A DNA stretch of 64,000 bases, from NCBI GenBank assembly GCA_900547225.1, contig URFW01000007.1, positions 1-64,000 on the forward strand, in the 5' to 3' direction. The notes below the pieces were generated by a model. It was not told where the DNA came from. It saw only the letters and a program-made list of their open reading frames with translations, and did not search any database. Both the position numbers and the translations under genes were made by a program. Positions within the stretch are counted from its first letter, which is position 1. Each line of letters begins with the position of its first letter. Positions 52,958-62,459 of this stretch are shown piece by piece. This stretch comes from an uncultured Mycoplasmatota bacterium. Lineage in GTDB: Bacteria > Bacillota_I > Bacilli_A > RF39 > UBA660.

Positions 52958-52966
52958 AATTTCAAG

Positions 52967-53055
52967 TGGTGCCCGAGGCCGGACTTGAACCGGCACGAGG
53001 TTTAACACTCGCAGGATTTTAAGTCCTGTGCGTCTACCAATTCCGCCACTCGGGC
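52967..53055 (-). tRNA. tRNA-Leu (TAA)
   Basis: Minus strand; long variable arm, acceptor GCCCGAG/CTCGGGC, anticodon loop CTTAAAA (TAA), encoded CCA. Last of a cluster of six. Confidence 0.94.
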
Positions 53056-53056
53056 G

Positions 53057-53132
53057 TGGTGTCCTGTATGCGACTTGAACGCATGACCCTCTGATTAAAA
53101 GTCAGATGCTCTACCAACTGAGCTAACAGGAC
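53057..53132 (-). tRNA. tRNA-Lys (TTT)
   Basis: Minus strand; acceptor GTCCTGT/ACAGGAC, anticodon loop CTTTTAA (TTT), encoded CCA. Confidence 0.95.
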
Positions 53133-53149
53133 AGATGTAAAATAATAAG

Positions 53150-53224
53150 TGGTTGCCTCGGCAAGATTCGAACTTGCGCATGTCAGAGTCAAAGTCTGAT
53201 GCCTTACCACTTGGCGACGAGGCA
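53150..53224 (-). tRNA. tRNA-Gln (TTG)
   Basis: Minus strand; acceptor TGCCTCG/CGAGGCA, anticodon loop CTTTGAC region (TTG), encoded CCA. In organisms lacking GlnRS this is charged via GatCAB. Confidence 0.94.
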
Positions 53225-53233
53225 ATTCTAAAG

Positions 53234-53317
53234 TGGTGGGGAGAAATGGATTCGAACCATTGAACCCGAAGGAACAGATTTACAGTCTGCCGCGTTTAAC
53301 CACTTCGCTACCTCCCC
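53234..53317 (-). tRNA. tRNA-Tyr (GTA)
   Basis: Minus strand; variable arm CTTCGGG, acceptor GGGGAGG, anticodon loop CTGTAAA (GTA), encoded CCA. Confidence 0.94.
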
Positions 53318-53323
53318 AATTTA

Positions 53324-53399
<76 letters not shown>

Positions 53400-53404
53400 A
53401 TTAA

Positions 53405-53481
53405 TGGTGGACGCTATAGGACTCGAACCTATGACCCCTTGCTTGTAAGGCAAGTGCTCTAACCAACTGAGCTAAGCATCC
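53405..53481 (-). tRNA. tRNA-Val (TAC)
   Basis: Minus strand; acceptor GGATGCT, anticodon stem CTTGC/GCAAG with loop CTTACAA (TAC), encoded CCA. First gene of the cluster. Confidence 0.95.
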
Positions 53482-53544
53482 AAATTCACATACGTGAGAA
53501 CGTATACAAATATATCAGTATTTTTGATGATTGTCAAGTAAGTT

Positions 53545-53901
53545 TTAAGAATTTTTGTTAATCTCTTCCATTTTTTTGTCAATCCAACCCGGCAAAGCTG
53601 ATTTAAGTAAGTAAAATCCAAAAACAGTTTCCTTGATCTTATTCTTCTTATTCTTATACAAATTTGGATTAACATCCTTCGCAGACAATCTAAGCTGATT
53701 ACTTTTACCATCGCAATTTAATATTTTAACGTTTATTATATCCCCTATACTAACGTAATCATTTATACTTTTAACAAACTTATCAGTAAACTCAGAAATA
53801 TGTATTAAGCCGCTATATTCATCATCTATGGCAGCGAATGCTCCATACCTTTCAACCGCTGTTATTCTGGCCTTTACAACGTCTCCTTCCTTATATTTAT
53901 T
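53545..53901 (-). CDS. S1-domain RNA-binding protein (YugI/CvfD-like)
   Basis: 118 residues from MNKYKEGDVVKA (AGAGGTG upstream). A single S1 domain at the N terminus: GDVVKARITAVERYGAFAAI then SGLIHISEFTDKFVK. A basic C-terminal helix with KNKIKETVFGFYLLKSALPG follows. Small S1 proteins of this build bind RNA or ribosomes in Bacilli and affect virulence or stress in some. The short length argues against RpsA. Confidence 0.85.
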   Translation of the reverse strand, partial: NKYKEGDVVKARITAVERYGAFAAIDDEYSGLIHISEFTDKFVKSINDYVSIGDIINVKILNCDGKSNQLRLSAKDVNPNLYKNKKNKIKETVFGFYLLKSALPGWIDKKMEEINKNS

Positions 53902-54004
53902 CATAAATACACCTCTACCACTAATTATATCACAACTTAACATTTAAAACAAACAACGCTTTACAACATAAATTAAGTGCTGTATAATTTATTTGGTGAT
54001 TAAA

Positions 54005-54241
54005 TTGAAAAAAACAGAAGAAAAAATAATGGAAGTTTTAAATAAAATAAGACCATATTTAAACCAAGACGGTGGTGACGTTGAGTTTGTTAAATTCGAA
54101 GACGGAATATGCTATGTAAAATTACAAGGTGCTTGTGCGGGGTGTATGTTTGCTGATATGACTATTAGTAATACCGTTGAAGAAATACTTACCTCTGAAG
54201 TTCCAGAAGTTATTAAAGTAATAAATTACGAAGAAGTTTAA
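54005..54241 (+). CDS. NifU C-terminal-domain Fe-S carrier (YutI-like)
   Basis: 78 residues from a TTG start at 54005 (GGTGAT upstream). It is the Nfu domain alone: IRPYLNQDGGDVEFVKFEDG and the Fe-S CxxC in LQGACAGCMFADMT. It delivers [4Fe-4S] clusters to client enzymes. Its stop overlaps the convergent YutH-like gene. In Bacillus subtilis yutI and yutH are neighbours, and the pair is kept here. Confidence 0.93.
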   Translation: MKKTEEKIMEVLNKIRPYLNQDGGDVEFVKFEDGICYVKLQGACAGCMFADMTISNTVEEILTSEVPEVIKVINYEEV

Positions 54242-55167
54242 ATGAAACTTCTTTTTATTATCCAATCAACTGCCGGAATATATTTATTATATTTTTTTAC
54301 TAAAAAACTATAAACCCAAAGTAAGAATTGTTCATATTCATCGGACATAGAAACAACCTCTTCTATTTTTCGCTCATCAGCGTTCTCATTTATTATTTTA
54401 CCCTGAATATCAAAAAAATATGACGGATAAAGTAGTCTTCCATAAAATAATAAAGCTTCTTTATAACTTATATAATTGTTAGCAAAAAATTCGTTTACTA
54501 TTTCTTTAGCATCCTTTTTTTCAAAGAATGCTTTTTTTACGTATTCAGATACATCCCTCACCCTGTAATCACAAACAAAATCTATTGGATTATAAAGTTC
54601 AAATAATGTTCCTTCTGGCTCAATTCTTTTATGACATATGCTAAGAGGTGCATCATCTTCTAATAAATTCGCCATTCTAACATATGATATGGCATTTTCT
54701 GCAAGTCCTATATAATAATTTGCAAAGGTACACAAATTTGGGTATTTTTTTCCTATCTCGTTTATTTGGGTTTCTAAATAATCATTTTTTGTCTCCCAAA
54801 GATTTACCCAGTCATATCTTGCTATTATATTATCACACTTTATATTTATGGAATTATTATTAATATGGCATATTTCAGATAAAGTTATTCTAGCATTTTT
54901 ATTTACGAATATTTCCATTAAAACATAAGGAACGTTATTTATGTATGTTAAAATTCTGTTTTCATTATTTAACTTTATTTCGTGTACAAGTAAGTTTTGT
55001 TTAATCATTTGTTTATTAATTTGATATAAACTATCTGCATCAGAAAGTGGTCTTTCAAACATCATAAAAACATACTCACTATTTAAGTAGTTAAAAAAGT
55101 AATTGTTTTCTTTATGGATTATTTCATCTGGATGAAGACTATAATAATAGGCAAGTATGTTATTCAT
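54238..55167 (-). CDS. YutH/CotS-like spore coat-associated kinase-fold protein
   Basis: 309 residues. The later half has LSICHKRIEPEGTLFELYNP, FVCDYRVRDVSEYVKKAFFE and ALLFYGRLLYPSYFFD, wording typical of YutH, a spore coat protein with a CotS-like phosphotransferase fold. The N-terminal part (1-110) is poorly conserved, as usual. Adjacent to the Nfu gene as in Bacillus. AGGAGG precedes the ATG. Supports sporulation capacity. Confidence 0.82.
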   Translation of the reverse strand: MNNILAYYYSLHPDEIIHKENNYFFNYLNSEYVFMMFERPLSDADSLYQINKQMIKQNLLVHEIKLNNENRILTYINNVPYVLMEIFVNKNARITLSEICHINNNSINIKCDNIIARYDWVNLWETKNDYLETQINEIGKKYPNLCTFANYYIGLAENAISYVRMANLLEDDAPLSICHKRIEPEGTLFELYNPIDFVCDYRVRDVSEYVKKAFFEKKDAKEIVNEFFANNYISYKEALLFYGRLLYPSYFFDIQGKIINENADERKIEEVVSMSDEYEQFLLWVYSFLVKKYNKYIPAVDWIIKRSFI

Positions 55168-55230
55168 ATAAAAGGCCTCCTATTAATTATTATGTAAAAC
55201 TTAAGAGTAATAGAAGTTAAAAAAAGAAGC

Positions 55231-56784
55231 TTATTTAGCTTCTTCAGTTGCCCTAGTTTCTCTAATTACAGTAACTTTTACTGTACCAGGATATTGCATT
55301 TCATTTTCAATTCTTGTTTTTATGTCACGTGCCGTTTTATAGCTTCCTATATCATCTACTTTTGAAGGTTCAACTATTACACGTAATTCTCTTCCGGCTT
55401 GCATTGCGTATGCTTTTTCAACACCGTCAAAGTCTTTCGCGATTGATTCAAGTTGTTCTAATCTCTTAACATAGTTTTCTAATGAATCGTTTCTAGCGCC
55501 TGGTCTTGCTGCTGACAGGCTATCTGCAATTGCGACCAAAACGGATATTATATTGTTTGCATCTTTATCTCCGTGGTGAGATTCTATAGCATTAATAACA
55601 ACACTATCTTCACCATATTTTTTAGCTAAGTCTGCACCTATTTCTACGTGGCTTCCCTCAACTTCAAAATCTATTGCTTTTCCTATATCATGAAGTAGTC
55701 CTGCTCTTTTTGCAAGTGCTACGTTTTCACCTAGTTCAGCCGCCATAATTCCTGCTAAATGTGCAACTTCTTTTGAGTGTTGTAAAGCATTTTGCCCGTA
55801 ACTAGTTCTAAAATTTAGTTTACCTACTATTGTTACTAGTTCAGGATCAAGTTTTGTTATTCCAAGTTCGAACATAGCTTCTTCACCATATTCTCTTATT
55901 TTTACGTTCATTTCTTTGCAGACTTTATCATATAATTCTTCAATTCTTGCTGGATGAATTCTGCCATCTTTAATTAGTGTTTCTATCGTTTGTCTTGCAA
56001 TTTCTCTTCTTAAAGGATCGAAGCTTGATAATACAATTGCTTCAGGGGTATCATCTATTATAAGGTCAACACCAGTTACTGCCTCAATTGTTCTTATGTT
56101 TCTTCCTTCTCTTCCGATTATTCTACCTTTCATATCATCATTAGGCAAGGTAACTACGCTAACGGTTTGTTCGTTAGTTACATCGGATGCGTATTTTTGC
56201 ATTGATTCAGCTAGTAAGTTTTTAGCCTTTTTATCAACCTCTAGCTTAGCTTCCGCTTCTTTTTCCTTGATGTAAGCTGAAATTTCAGCACTCATTGAAA
56301 GTTCAACTTGCTTCATTATTTCTTCTTTAGCTTTCTTTTTTGAGAAACCAGATATTTTTTCTAGTTTATCTATTTGTTCTTTAATTATGTTTTCAACTTT
56401 TTCTTCTAATTTTTGAATATCTTTTTGTTTCTGGATAATTCCATTTTCTTTTTCATCTAGCATTTGCTCACGGTTTTGAAGTAGTTCATCACGCTTTGCA
56501 ATGCCGTCTTCACGTTTTATTAAACGTTCTTCATTTTCTTTTAAATCTTGTTTTTTTTCTTTTATTTCTTTTTCTGTTTCAAGTTTTAATTTATAAGATT
56601 CTTCTTTAGCTTCTAAAAGTGCATCGCGTTTTGATTTTTCTGCATCTTTTTTTGCTTTTTCAATTATATTTGAAGCCTTATGTTCTTCATTTTTCTTTTT
56701 TAATGCAGTTATTATAAAGGCTATAACCGCACCTATAAATATTCCAACTATTAGAAGTAAAGAGAAAATAAGTGCATTTCCCAT
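55231..56784 (-). CDS. rny: Ribonuclease Y
   Basis: Membrane-anchored endoribonuclease that starts mRNA decay in Bacilli. 517 residues from [11 protein letters not shown] (GGAGGTAAAT site; an ATG 12 bases upstream lies inside the site). N-terminal helix, long coiled coil (about 30-200), KH domain ([20 protein letters not shown]) and HD domain ([27 protein letters not shown]). Standard length. Confidence 0.97.
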   Translation of the reverse strand: MGNALIFSLLLIVGIFIGAVIAFIITALKKKNEEHKASNIIEKAKKDAEKSKRDALLEAKEESYKLKLETEKEIKEKKQDLKENEERLIKREDGIAKRDELLQNREQMLDEKENGIIQKQKDIQKLEEKVENIIKEQIDKLEKISGFSKKKAKEEIMKQVELSMSAEISAYIKEKEAEAKLEVDKKAKNLLAESMQKYASDVTNEQTVSVVTLPNDDMKGRIIGREGRNIRTIEAVTGVDLIIDDTPEAIVLSSFDPLRREIARQTIETLIKDGRIHPARIEELYDKVCKEMNVKIREYGEEAMFELGITKLDPELVTIVGKLNFRTSYGQNALQHSKEVAHLAGIMAAELGENVALAKRAGLLHDIGKAIDFEVEGSHVEIGADLAKKYGEDSVVINAIESHHGDKDANNIISVLVAIADSLSAARPGARNDSLENYVKRLEQLESIAKDFDGVEKAYAMQAGRELRVIVEPSKVDDIGSYKTARDIKTRIENEMQYPGTVKVTVIRETRATEEAK

Positions 56785-56890
56785 ATTTACCTCCACATTA
56801 TTTATTTTACATCTGCATAAATATCTCTACTTATACAATTCTATTTTAATATTTTAAAAGCTCATAGTCAAGGTAAATAAGTTTTATAAT

Positions 56891-57898
56891 TTATTTCTTT
56901 ACTTTAATATACAGTTTTTCTTTATGCACTGTTTTTGCGCCAAGGTTAATTATTGCGTATCCTACCATTTCACCATCTTTGTATTTTTTCTTATCTTTTA
57001 TTTTGTAGTTTATGTTTATTAAATTTTTTTCGTCTTTTGTTATTGGATAATAATAATCGTCTTTTGCGTATATTTTTTTGTTAGGAAGATTAATTTTGTT
57101 TCGATTAAAAATTTTTTCCATAGAGTAATTTTTAAATGCATATTCATATAACTCTTTGTGATTTTTAAAATCATTTGGATCGTTTAAGGTTACCGCTATT
57201 AAATCTAAGTTCCCATTGCTTGCTGATGTAACTAGAGTTCTTCTTGCTTTATCGGTGTATCCGGTTTTTCCACCTGTTGTATATTTATACGTGTATAAAA
57301 GTTTATTTTTATTAGTCCAAACATATGTTTTTTCGTCTGTTTTAACGGTATGTTTTTTACAACCAGTAATTTTCCTAAATGTAGGATCGGAATTTGCATA
57401 GCGCATTAAAAGAGCCATATCGTATGCGGTTGAATAGTTTTTTGCTTTTTCATCTAACCCGTGTGGATTAGAAAACGTGGTGTTTTTCATACCGATTTGT
57501 TTTGCCTTTTTGTTCATCATTTTAACAAATTTTTCTTCTCCGCCAAGATAATCTGCAATCATAAGAGCAGCGTCATTACCACTTTGCATCATAAGACCAT
57601 AAACCATGTCTTTAAGTTTCATTTTTTCGCCGATACTTAAGTATATATTCGAACCGTATGATTCTAACACCTTATCAGTTACGGTTACGGTTTTGTTTAA
57701 TTTTCCCGATTCTACAGCAATTATTCCGGTCATTATTTTTGTAGTTGAAGCGATTAGTTTTTTCTTATTCATGTTTTTTGAAACAAGCACTCTTTTTGTA
57801 TCTTGTTCCATAAGTACGGCTGATTCTCCTAGACTATAAGCGTTTATTTTTACCGGAAGTAACAATAAAACTGTTATTAATAAAAGTATTTTCTTCAA
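56891..57898 (-). CDS. D-alanyl-D-alanine carboxypeptidase (DacF/PBP5-like)
   Basis: 335 residues. The start is probably the TTG at 57898 (MKKILLLITVLLLLP); GTG and ATG just upstream overlap the AGGTG site. Signal peptide (residues 1-20, INA cut region), then S11 motifs ASTTKIMT (Ser and Lys), MQSGNDAAL (S-x-N) and GGKTGYT (K-T-G). It trims pentapeptides of peptidoglycan outside the cell. No C-terminal amphipathic anchor is obvious, as in DacF of the sporulation operon. Alone on the minus strand. Confidence 0.92.
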   Translation of the reverse strand: MKKILLLITVLLLLPVKINAYSLGESAVLMEQDTKRVLVSKNMNKKKLIASTTKIMTGIIAVESGKLNKTVTVTDKVLESYGSNIYLSIGEKMKLKDMVYGLMMQSGNDAALMIADYLGGEEKFVKMMNKKAKQIGMKNTTFSNPHGLDEKAKNYSTAYDMALLMRYANSDPTFRKITGCKKHTVKTDEKTYVWTNKNKLLYTYKYTTGGKTGYTDKARRTLVTSASNGNLDLIAVTLNDPNDFKNHKELYEYAFKNYSMEKIFNRNKINLPNKKIYAKDDYYYPITKDEKNLININYKIKDKKKYKDGEMVGYAIINLGAKTVHKEKLYIKVKK

Positions 57899-57966
57899 TT
57901 TCATCACCTATGTAATTGTATGAATTGAAATTTAAAAAAAATACTTCTTTTGAAGTATTTTTTATA

Positions 57967-59823
57967 TTATTTAGATAATAGTTCACAGACTAAAGAACTT
58001 AACTCTGTTGGATTAGAAACTGGAAGTCCTTCAATTAATCTTGCCTCATCATATAAAATTTTAGTGTATTTTTTTAGCATTTCTTTATCTGTTTTGTATA
58101 ATTCTTTTATCTTTTTAGCAATATCATGTTTCTCATTTATTTCAAGAACTAATTTAGCATTTACATGTTCATCTGTTGGCATTGCATTAATTACTTTTTG
58201 CATTTCTACGGTAACTTCACCATCACTTGTTAAGCAAAGTGGATGTTTTTTTAATTTATTTGTGTATCTTATTTGTGAAACTTCATCGTTTAAAGATTCC
58301 TTCATAAATGAAAACATCTCTTTATCTTCTTCGTTTTTCTTTTTTAGAGCTTCTTTTTCCTCTTCACTCGATAAATCAAAATCATTTGATGCTACGTTAA
58401 CAAACTTTTTGCCTTCATATTTATCAAGCATTTTAAGTACGAATTCATCAACGTAATCTGTTAAATATAATACTTCCTTATTTTTATCTTTTAGGCTTTC
58501 TACTTGTGGCATCATATCTATTTTACTTATAGTCTCACCACATGCATAGTAAATTGCATCATCTTCTTTATCCATCTTATTTACGTATTCTTTTAATGTT
58601 ATGTTTTTCTTTTCCTTTGATGAATAGAAAATAACAAGTTCTTTTAGCTCGTCTTTTTTAGCACCATAATTATCATAAATACCATATTTTATATTGACAC
58701 CAAATGTTTTAAAGAATTCTTCGTATTTATCTCTTTCGTTTTCAAGCATTAGAGAAAGTTCTTTTAAAACTTTCTTTTCAATTGTTTTTGCAATAACTTT
58801 TAATTGTCTGTTTTGCTGAAGCATTTCTCTTGATATGTTAAGTGATAAATCTGGAGAATCTACAACACCTTTTACAAAGTTTAAATAATCTGGAAGTAAG
58901 TCTTCGCATTTTTCCATTATTAAAACTCCGTTCGAATAAAGTTCTAGGCCTTTTTTATAGTCTTTTGTGTAAAAGTCGTATGGTGGATTTTGTGGTATGA
59001 ACATAAGTGCGTCATAGCTAATTAAACCTTCAGCTTTAGTATGAATTACTTTAAGTGGCTTTGTATAATCTAAAAATTTATCTTGATAGAAGTTAAAGTA
59101 TTCTTCTTCTTTTATTTTGTTTTTGTTTTTCTTCCATAAAGGAATCATGCTATTTATTGAATCAGTTAACGTTTCTTTACCTGTTTTTTCATCTTTTGTT
59201 TCCATTTTTATTGGATAAGTTACGTAATCTGAGTATTTTTTTATAAGTGCTTGAATCTTGAATTCTTCTAGGAATTCATCGTAGTTTTCACCTTCGGTAT
59301 TTTCTTTTATATGAAGTGTTATTTTTGTTCCTACATCACTTTTATCTATTTTTTCTATTTCGTATCCACTAGCACCTTTAGATACCCACTTATAAGCATC
59401 ACAGCCTGTTTTTTTACTTTCTACACATACTTTATCAGCAACCATAAAGCTTGAATAAAATCCTACACCGAATTGTCCTATTATGTTTATCTTATCTTCT
59501 TTAGTTAAGCCTTCTTTAAATGCTAAAGAACCGCTTTTTGCAATAGTACCTAAATTTTCTGATAACTCGCTTTCTGTCATACCAATACCATTATCTTCTA
59601 TAGTAAGTAATCTTTTTTCTTTGTCTATTTTAAGTTTTACGAATAATTTTTTCTTATCAACCTTTAATTTTTTGTTTGTTAATGATTCATAGTATAACTT
59701 ATCTAATGCGTCAGAAGCATTTGAAATAAGTTCCCTTAAGAATATTTCTTTATTAGTATAAATTGAATTAATCATTAAATCTAATAATTTTTTTGATTCT
59801 GCTTTAAATTGTCTTTTAGACAT
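57967..59823 (-). CDS. htpG: Chaperone HtpG (Hsp90)
   Basis: 618 residues from MSKRQFKAESKK (AAGGAGATG upstream). ATPase domain with LRELISNASDALDK, DNGIGMTESEL and GQFGVGFYSSFMVADKV, middle domain and short C-terminal dimerisation domain. Clear identification. Upstream the direct repeat ATTAGCACTGTCAAGATATTAGTGCTAAT lies around 59872-59902: an inverted repeat TTAGCAC-N9-GTGCTAA that is a CIRCE element, the HrcA operator. Confidence 0.96.
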   Translation of the reverse strand: MSKRQFKAESKKLLDLMINSIYTNKEIFLRELISNASDALDKLYYESLTNKKLKVDKKKLFVKLKIDKEKRLLTIEDNGIGMTESELSENLGTIAKSGSLAFKEGLTKEDKINIIGQFGVGFYSSFMVADKVCVESKKTGCDAYKWVSKGASGYEIEKIDKSDVGTKITLHIKENTEGENYDEFLEEFKIQALIKKYSDYVTYPIKMETKDEKTGKETLTDSINSMIPLWKKNKNKIKEEEYFNFYQDKFLDYTKPLKVIHTKAEGLISYDALMFIPQNPPYDFYTKDYKKGLELYSNGVLIMEKCEDLLPDYLNFVKGVVDSPDLSLNISREMLQQNRQLKVIAKTIEKKVLKELSLMLENERDKYEEFFKTFGVNIKYGIYDNYGAKKDELKELVIFYSSKEKKNITLKEYVNKMDKEDDAIYYACGETISKIDMMPQVESLKDKNKEVLYLTDYVDEFVLKMLDKYEGKKFVNVASNDFDLSSEEEKEALKKKNEEDKEMFSFMKESLNDEVSQIRYTNKLKKHPLCLTSDGEVTVEMQKVINAMPTDEHVNAKLVLEINEKHDIAKKIKELYKTDKEMLKKYTKILYDEARLIEGLPVSNPTELSSLVCELLSK

Positions 59824-59873
59824 ATTAGTCATCTCCTTGTTTATTTAAATCACAATTAAATTATAGTACCAAC

Positions 59874-59902
59874 TATTAGCACTGTCAAGATATTAGTGCT
59901 AA
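59874..59902. promoter_or_regulatory. CIRCE-type inverted repeat upstream of htpG
   Basis: TTAGCACTG then a spacer then TATTAGTGCTAA: the arms TTAGCAC and GTGCTAA match the CIRCE operator of the HrcA heat-shock repressor. It lies about 50 bases before the htpG start. Confidence 0.75.
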
Positions 59903-59943
59903 TAAAATTATTAAAAAAAATTAAGAACTTTTTGCTCTTAATT

Positions 59944-60492
59944 TTAGTATAATCCGTGTAATTTAGATATATCATCGCTTGATAATTCATCTACGGTCCA
60001 TATTCCAGCTTTCTTAGTTAAAGAAAGATCTATAGTATGAGTTGTTGTATCTTTTACGTCTTGCATTTTTTCTATTTTATAATCCATATATTTTTCTTCA
60101 GAGAATTTACCATCTTGATCATTAAATTTTTCTGGATTGTTTTTTAATTCTTCTTCAGCTTTTAAAATTGCACTGCGATAATTAAGTACCGTAACTTCAG
60201 TAGTTACCGTTGCAGTATCGTCTTTTACCTTAGTATCTTTTATTACGTAAGCGAACTGGTCGTATTGTTTTTCCATTAGCTTTTGATACTTCATTTTTTG
60301 GTCATTTGTTAAATCTTCGTTTTCTATTGTTTCTTTTAATTGAGTTATTATGTTATCGTCTTTAGCTCTATATTTTTCAAAGAATGTTTCTACTGCTTCG
60401 TCTGGCTTGTTATCATTAATTGCACAACTGCATCCAGTAAAAAGTAATAATGCACATAAAACTACTAATACCGTTTTAATACCATTTTTCAT
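59944..60492 (-). CDS. Putative lipoprotein
   Basis: 182 residues. The N terminus has a lipoprotein signal with lipobox LLFTGC (Cys at about residue 21). The rest is charged and helical then beta-rich (TATVTTEVTVLNYRSAILKA, TTTHTIDLSLTKKAGIWTVD), similar to lipoproteins with a Tat-like/DUF4878-type barrel, but I do not name it. AAGGAGG precedes the ATG. Confidence 0.8.
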   Translation of the reverse strand: MKNGIKTVLVVLCALLLFTGCSCAINDNKPDEAVETFFEKYRAKDDNIITQLKETIENEDLTNDQKMKYQKLMEKQYDQFAYVIKDTKVKDDTATVTTEVTVLNYRSAILKAEEELKNNPEKFNDQDGKFSEEKYMDYKIEKMQDVKDTTTHTIDLSLTKKAGIWTVDELSSDDISKLHGLY

Positions 60493-60543
60493 CTATTTTT
60501 TCCTCCTTCTGGTATTAACTTGGCATATAAAATAATTTTTATA

Positions 60544-61176
60544 CTAATTTTTTAAAACTTTAATTAGTGTTTTTAGTGTTTCTATCACGTTTAAATTAGC
60601 TTTTAGAACCTCATTTTTTAAGTTTTTATAAGCTTTTTCATTATCTTCTTCCACCTTATTAAAACACTCAAAATACATGTATTTTATTTCATCGTTTTTT
60701 TTATTTTCATATATTTTATCTAAATATTTTGATAAAAGTAAAACTATTTTTGCCTCACGCCTTGTAAGGCCACTTATTTTTTTTGATTTTTTAATAACGT
60801 TATAATCTATTTCTTTTAAAGGTACATCTTCTTTTAAAACGTCTTCTTCCTCATCAAATAAAAGCTTACTTTTTCCTATTATCTCTCCATTATCGTTAAG
60901 CAAAATTGAAAGTGCCACATCATCGTTATAAATTACGCAAGCGTATTTAACTTTTTTTACAGTTCTTCCAAAAAAGATTTCTGTTTTATCTTTTATTTGA
61001 TCTAAAAAGTTTTTTGAAACCACAGCATCATTATAGAAAATATCATAAAGCGTGCTATCACTAACTTTTATAGAGGGCATTTTTTTTACGTGTTTTACGT
61101 CATCTTCTTTATTCCATTCATAAAATTCATACGGAATTTTTTTAAAATTAACTAAAATATCATAAATGTTTTTCAT
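60544..61176 (-). CDS. DUF3603-family protein
   Basis: 210 residues beginning MKNIYDILVNFKKIPYEFYE; the pattern EFYEWNKEDDVKHVKKMPSI is that of DUF3603. Acidic, helical C-terminal half, no membrane segment. Function unknown. It overlaps the upstream membrane-protein gene by 17 bases, so translation is coupled. Confidence 0.75.
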   Translation of the reverse strand: MKNIYDILVNFKKIPYEFYEWNKEDDVKHVKKMPSIKVSDSTLYDIFYNDAVVSKNFLDQIKDKTEIFFGRTVKKVKYACVIYNDDVALSILLNDNGEIIGKSKLLFDEEEDVLKEDVPLKEIDYNVIKKSKKISGLTRREAKIVLLLSKYLDKIYENKKNDEIKYMYFECFNKVEEDNEKAYKNLKNEVLKANLNVIETLKTLIKVLKN

Positions 61177-61390
61177 TTTTTTCTCCTTTATTTAAAATAG
61201 ATAAATTAATGAGTATAAATCCTACCAAAAGGTAGTAAAACTCAGGTAATTTAACTATATAGCTTATGTATTCTTTAAAATTATACCCAAAAGCAAATAA
61301 ATTTATGTATAAAATCATTGTCGAAAAACCAAGTACCATAAGTCCAAAACCTGTTATAAATAAAAAAATCTTTAAAGTTATTTTAATCAC
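61160..61390 (-). CDS. Small two-helix membrane protein
   Basis: About 76 residues with two membrane helices (IFLFITGFGLMVLGFSTMIL and YYLLVGFILINLSIL) and a basic tail. It ends in TGA and overlaps the DUF3603 gene. The start is unclear: an in-frame GTG overlaps the AGGTG site, and a later ATA or ATT would be better spaced. Function unknown. Confidence 0.55.
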   Translation of the reverse strand: MIKITLKIFLFITGFGLMVLGFSTMILYINLFAFGYNFKEYISYIVKLPEFYYLLVGFILINLSILNKGEKNEKHL

Positions 61391-61456
61391 CTATTAAATA
61401 ATATTTATTTTAAGTCAAAATTAGTATATAATGTAATAGATAAATAGGAGGATATA

Positions 61457-62272
61457 ATGAACATTATAAAAGTTTTACAATACGTATTTTTAGGTATATT
61501 ACAAGGTTTTACTGAGCCTATTCCAATATCGTCTAGTGGACATCTTTTAATAGCGAAAAAGTTATTTGATTTTAAGATGCTCAGCGACATGAATTTTGAA
61601 ATAGTTGTTAACTTTGGTTCTTTTTTAGCAATTGTATTTTTATATAGAAAAGAAATAATAAAGATAATATCACACTTTTTTGGTTATTTAAAAACTAAGA
61701 AGAACGAATATAAAGAAAATTATAAGTATGCTTGGTTAATAGTTATAGGAACCATTCCAGCAGGACTTTTCGGAATAATATTTAAAGATAAGATAGATTT
61801 GTTATCTAACAATGTTAAACTAGTTGGAATTGCTCTTTTAATTACGGCACTTGCTTTATTTTTAATAAAAGACTTTAAGGGTAAGAAGGATAAAAAGGAC
61901 TTATCGGTAATGGATGCTATAACGGTTGGATTATTCCAAGTAGTAGCTTTATTTCCAGGAATTTCGAGAAGTGGTTCAACGGTAGTTGGTGCAATGACTC
62001 GTGATTTTAAAAGAAGTACCGCTGTTAATTACTCGTTTATGCTTTACTTACCTATTAGCATGGCAACCATGGCTTTAGGTGTTAAGGATTTAATTAACAC
62101 TTCAAACATAGGTGAACTTGTAATGCCATACACACTTGGTATGATAGCAAGTTGTATCGTAACTTATTTCAGTGCTAAATGGTTTATTAACATAATGAAA
62201 AAGGGAAAATTAGGATATTTTGCTTTATATTGTTTAATAGTAGGTATACTTGTTATATTGTTTGTAAAATAA
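61457..62272 (+). CDS. uppP: Undecaprenyl-diphosphatase
   Basis: BacA/UppP dephosphorylates undecaprenyl pyrophosphate to recycle the cell-wall carrier lipid. 271 residues, eight helices. Motifs: LQGFTEPIPISSSGHLLIA (with E and SSSGH) and FPGISRSGSTVVGAMTRDF. AGGAGG precedes the ATG. Loss of the substrate pathway confers bacitracin sensitivity in other bacteria. Followed by a strong terminator. Confidence 0.97.
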   Translation: MNIIKVLQYVFLGILQGFTEPIPISSSGHLLIAKKLFDFKMLSDMNFEIVVNFGSFLAIVFLYRKEIIKIISHFFGYLKTKKNEYKENYKYAWLIVIGTIPAGLFGIIFKDKIDLLSNNVKLVGIALLITALALFLIKDFKGKKDKKDLSVMDAITVGLFQVVALFPGISRSGSTVVGAMTRDFKRSTAVNYSFMLYLPISMATMALGVKDLINTSNIGELVMPYTLGMIASCIVTYFSAKWFINIMKKGKLGYFALYCLIVGILVILFVK

Positions 62273-62298
62273 AAAAGACCTAAGCCAAGGTCTTTTTT
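62271..62298 (+). terminator. Terminator after uppP
   Basis: AAAAAAGACCT and AGGTCTTTTTT form an 11-bp stem with T run on the plus strand; A-rich on the other side. Confidence 0.85.
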
Positions 62299-62300
62299 AG

Positions 62301-62402
62301 TTATAATAAAATACCAATTATTATAACAATAATAAGTAATACTATTGATATAACTATCTTTTTTATTACGCTTTTCTTTTCTTCTTCAGTTAAATTATCC
62401 AT
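62301..62402 (-). CDS. 33-residue small membrane protein
   Basis: ATG at 62402 with AAGGAGG 9 bases upstream opens a 33-residue frame: MDNLTEEEKKSVIKKIVISI and a hydrophobic end IVIIIGILL. One C-terminal helix with a short soluble N terminus, so it is tail-anchored or a monotopic helix. Its stop abuts the uppP terminator. Strong ribosome site and normal codons argue that it is translated. Confidence 0.65.
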   Translation of the reverse strand: MDNLTEEEKKSVIKKIVISIVLLIIVIIIGILL

Positions 62403-62459
62403 TAAGTAAGCCTCCTTGATTATAAGTTAATATTATCATAAATATATAAAAACTTCAAC

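Noticed and set aside
53034..53225. Minus-strand frame across tRNA-Lys and tRNA-Gln
   Set aside because: It is a translation of tRNA genes, not a protein.
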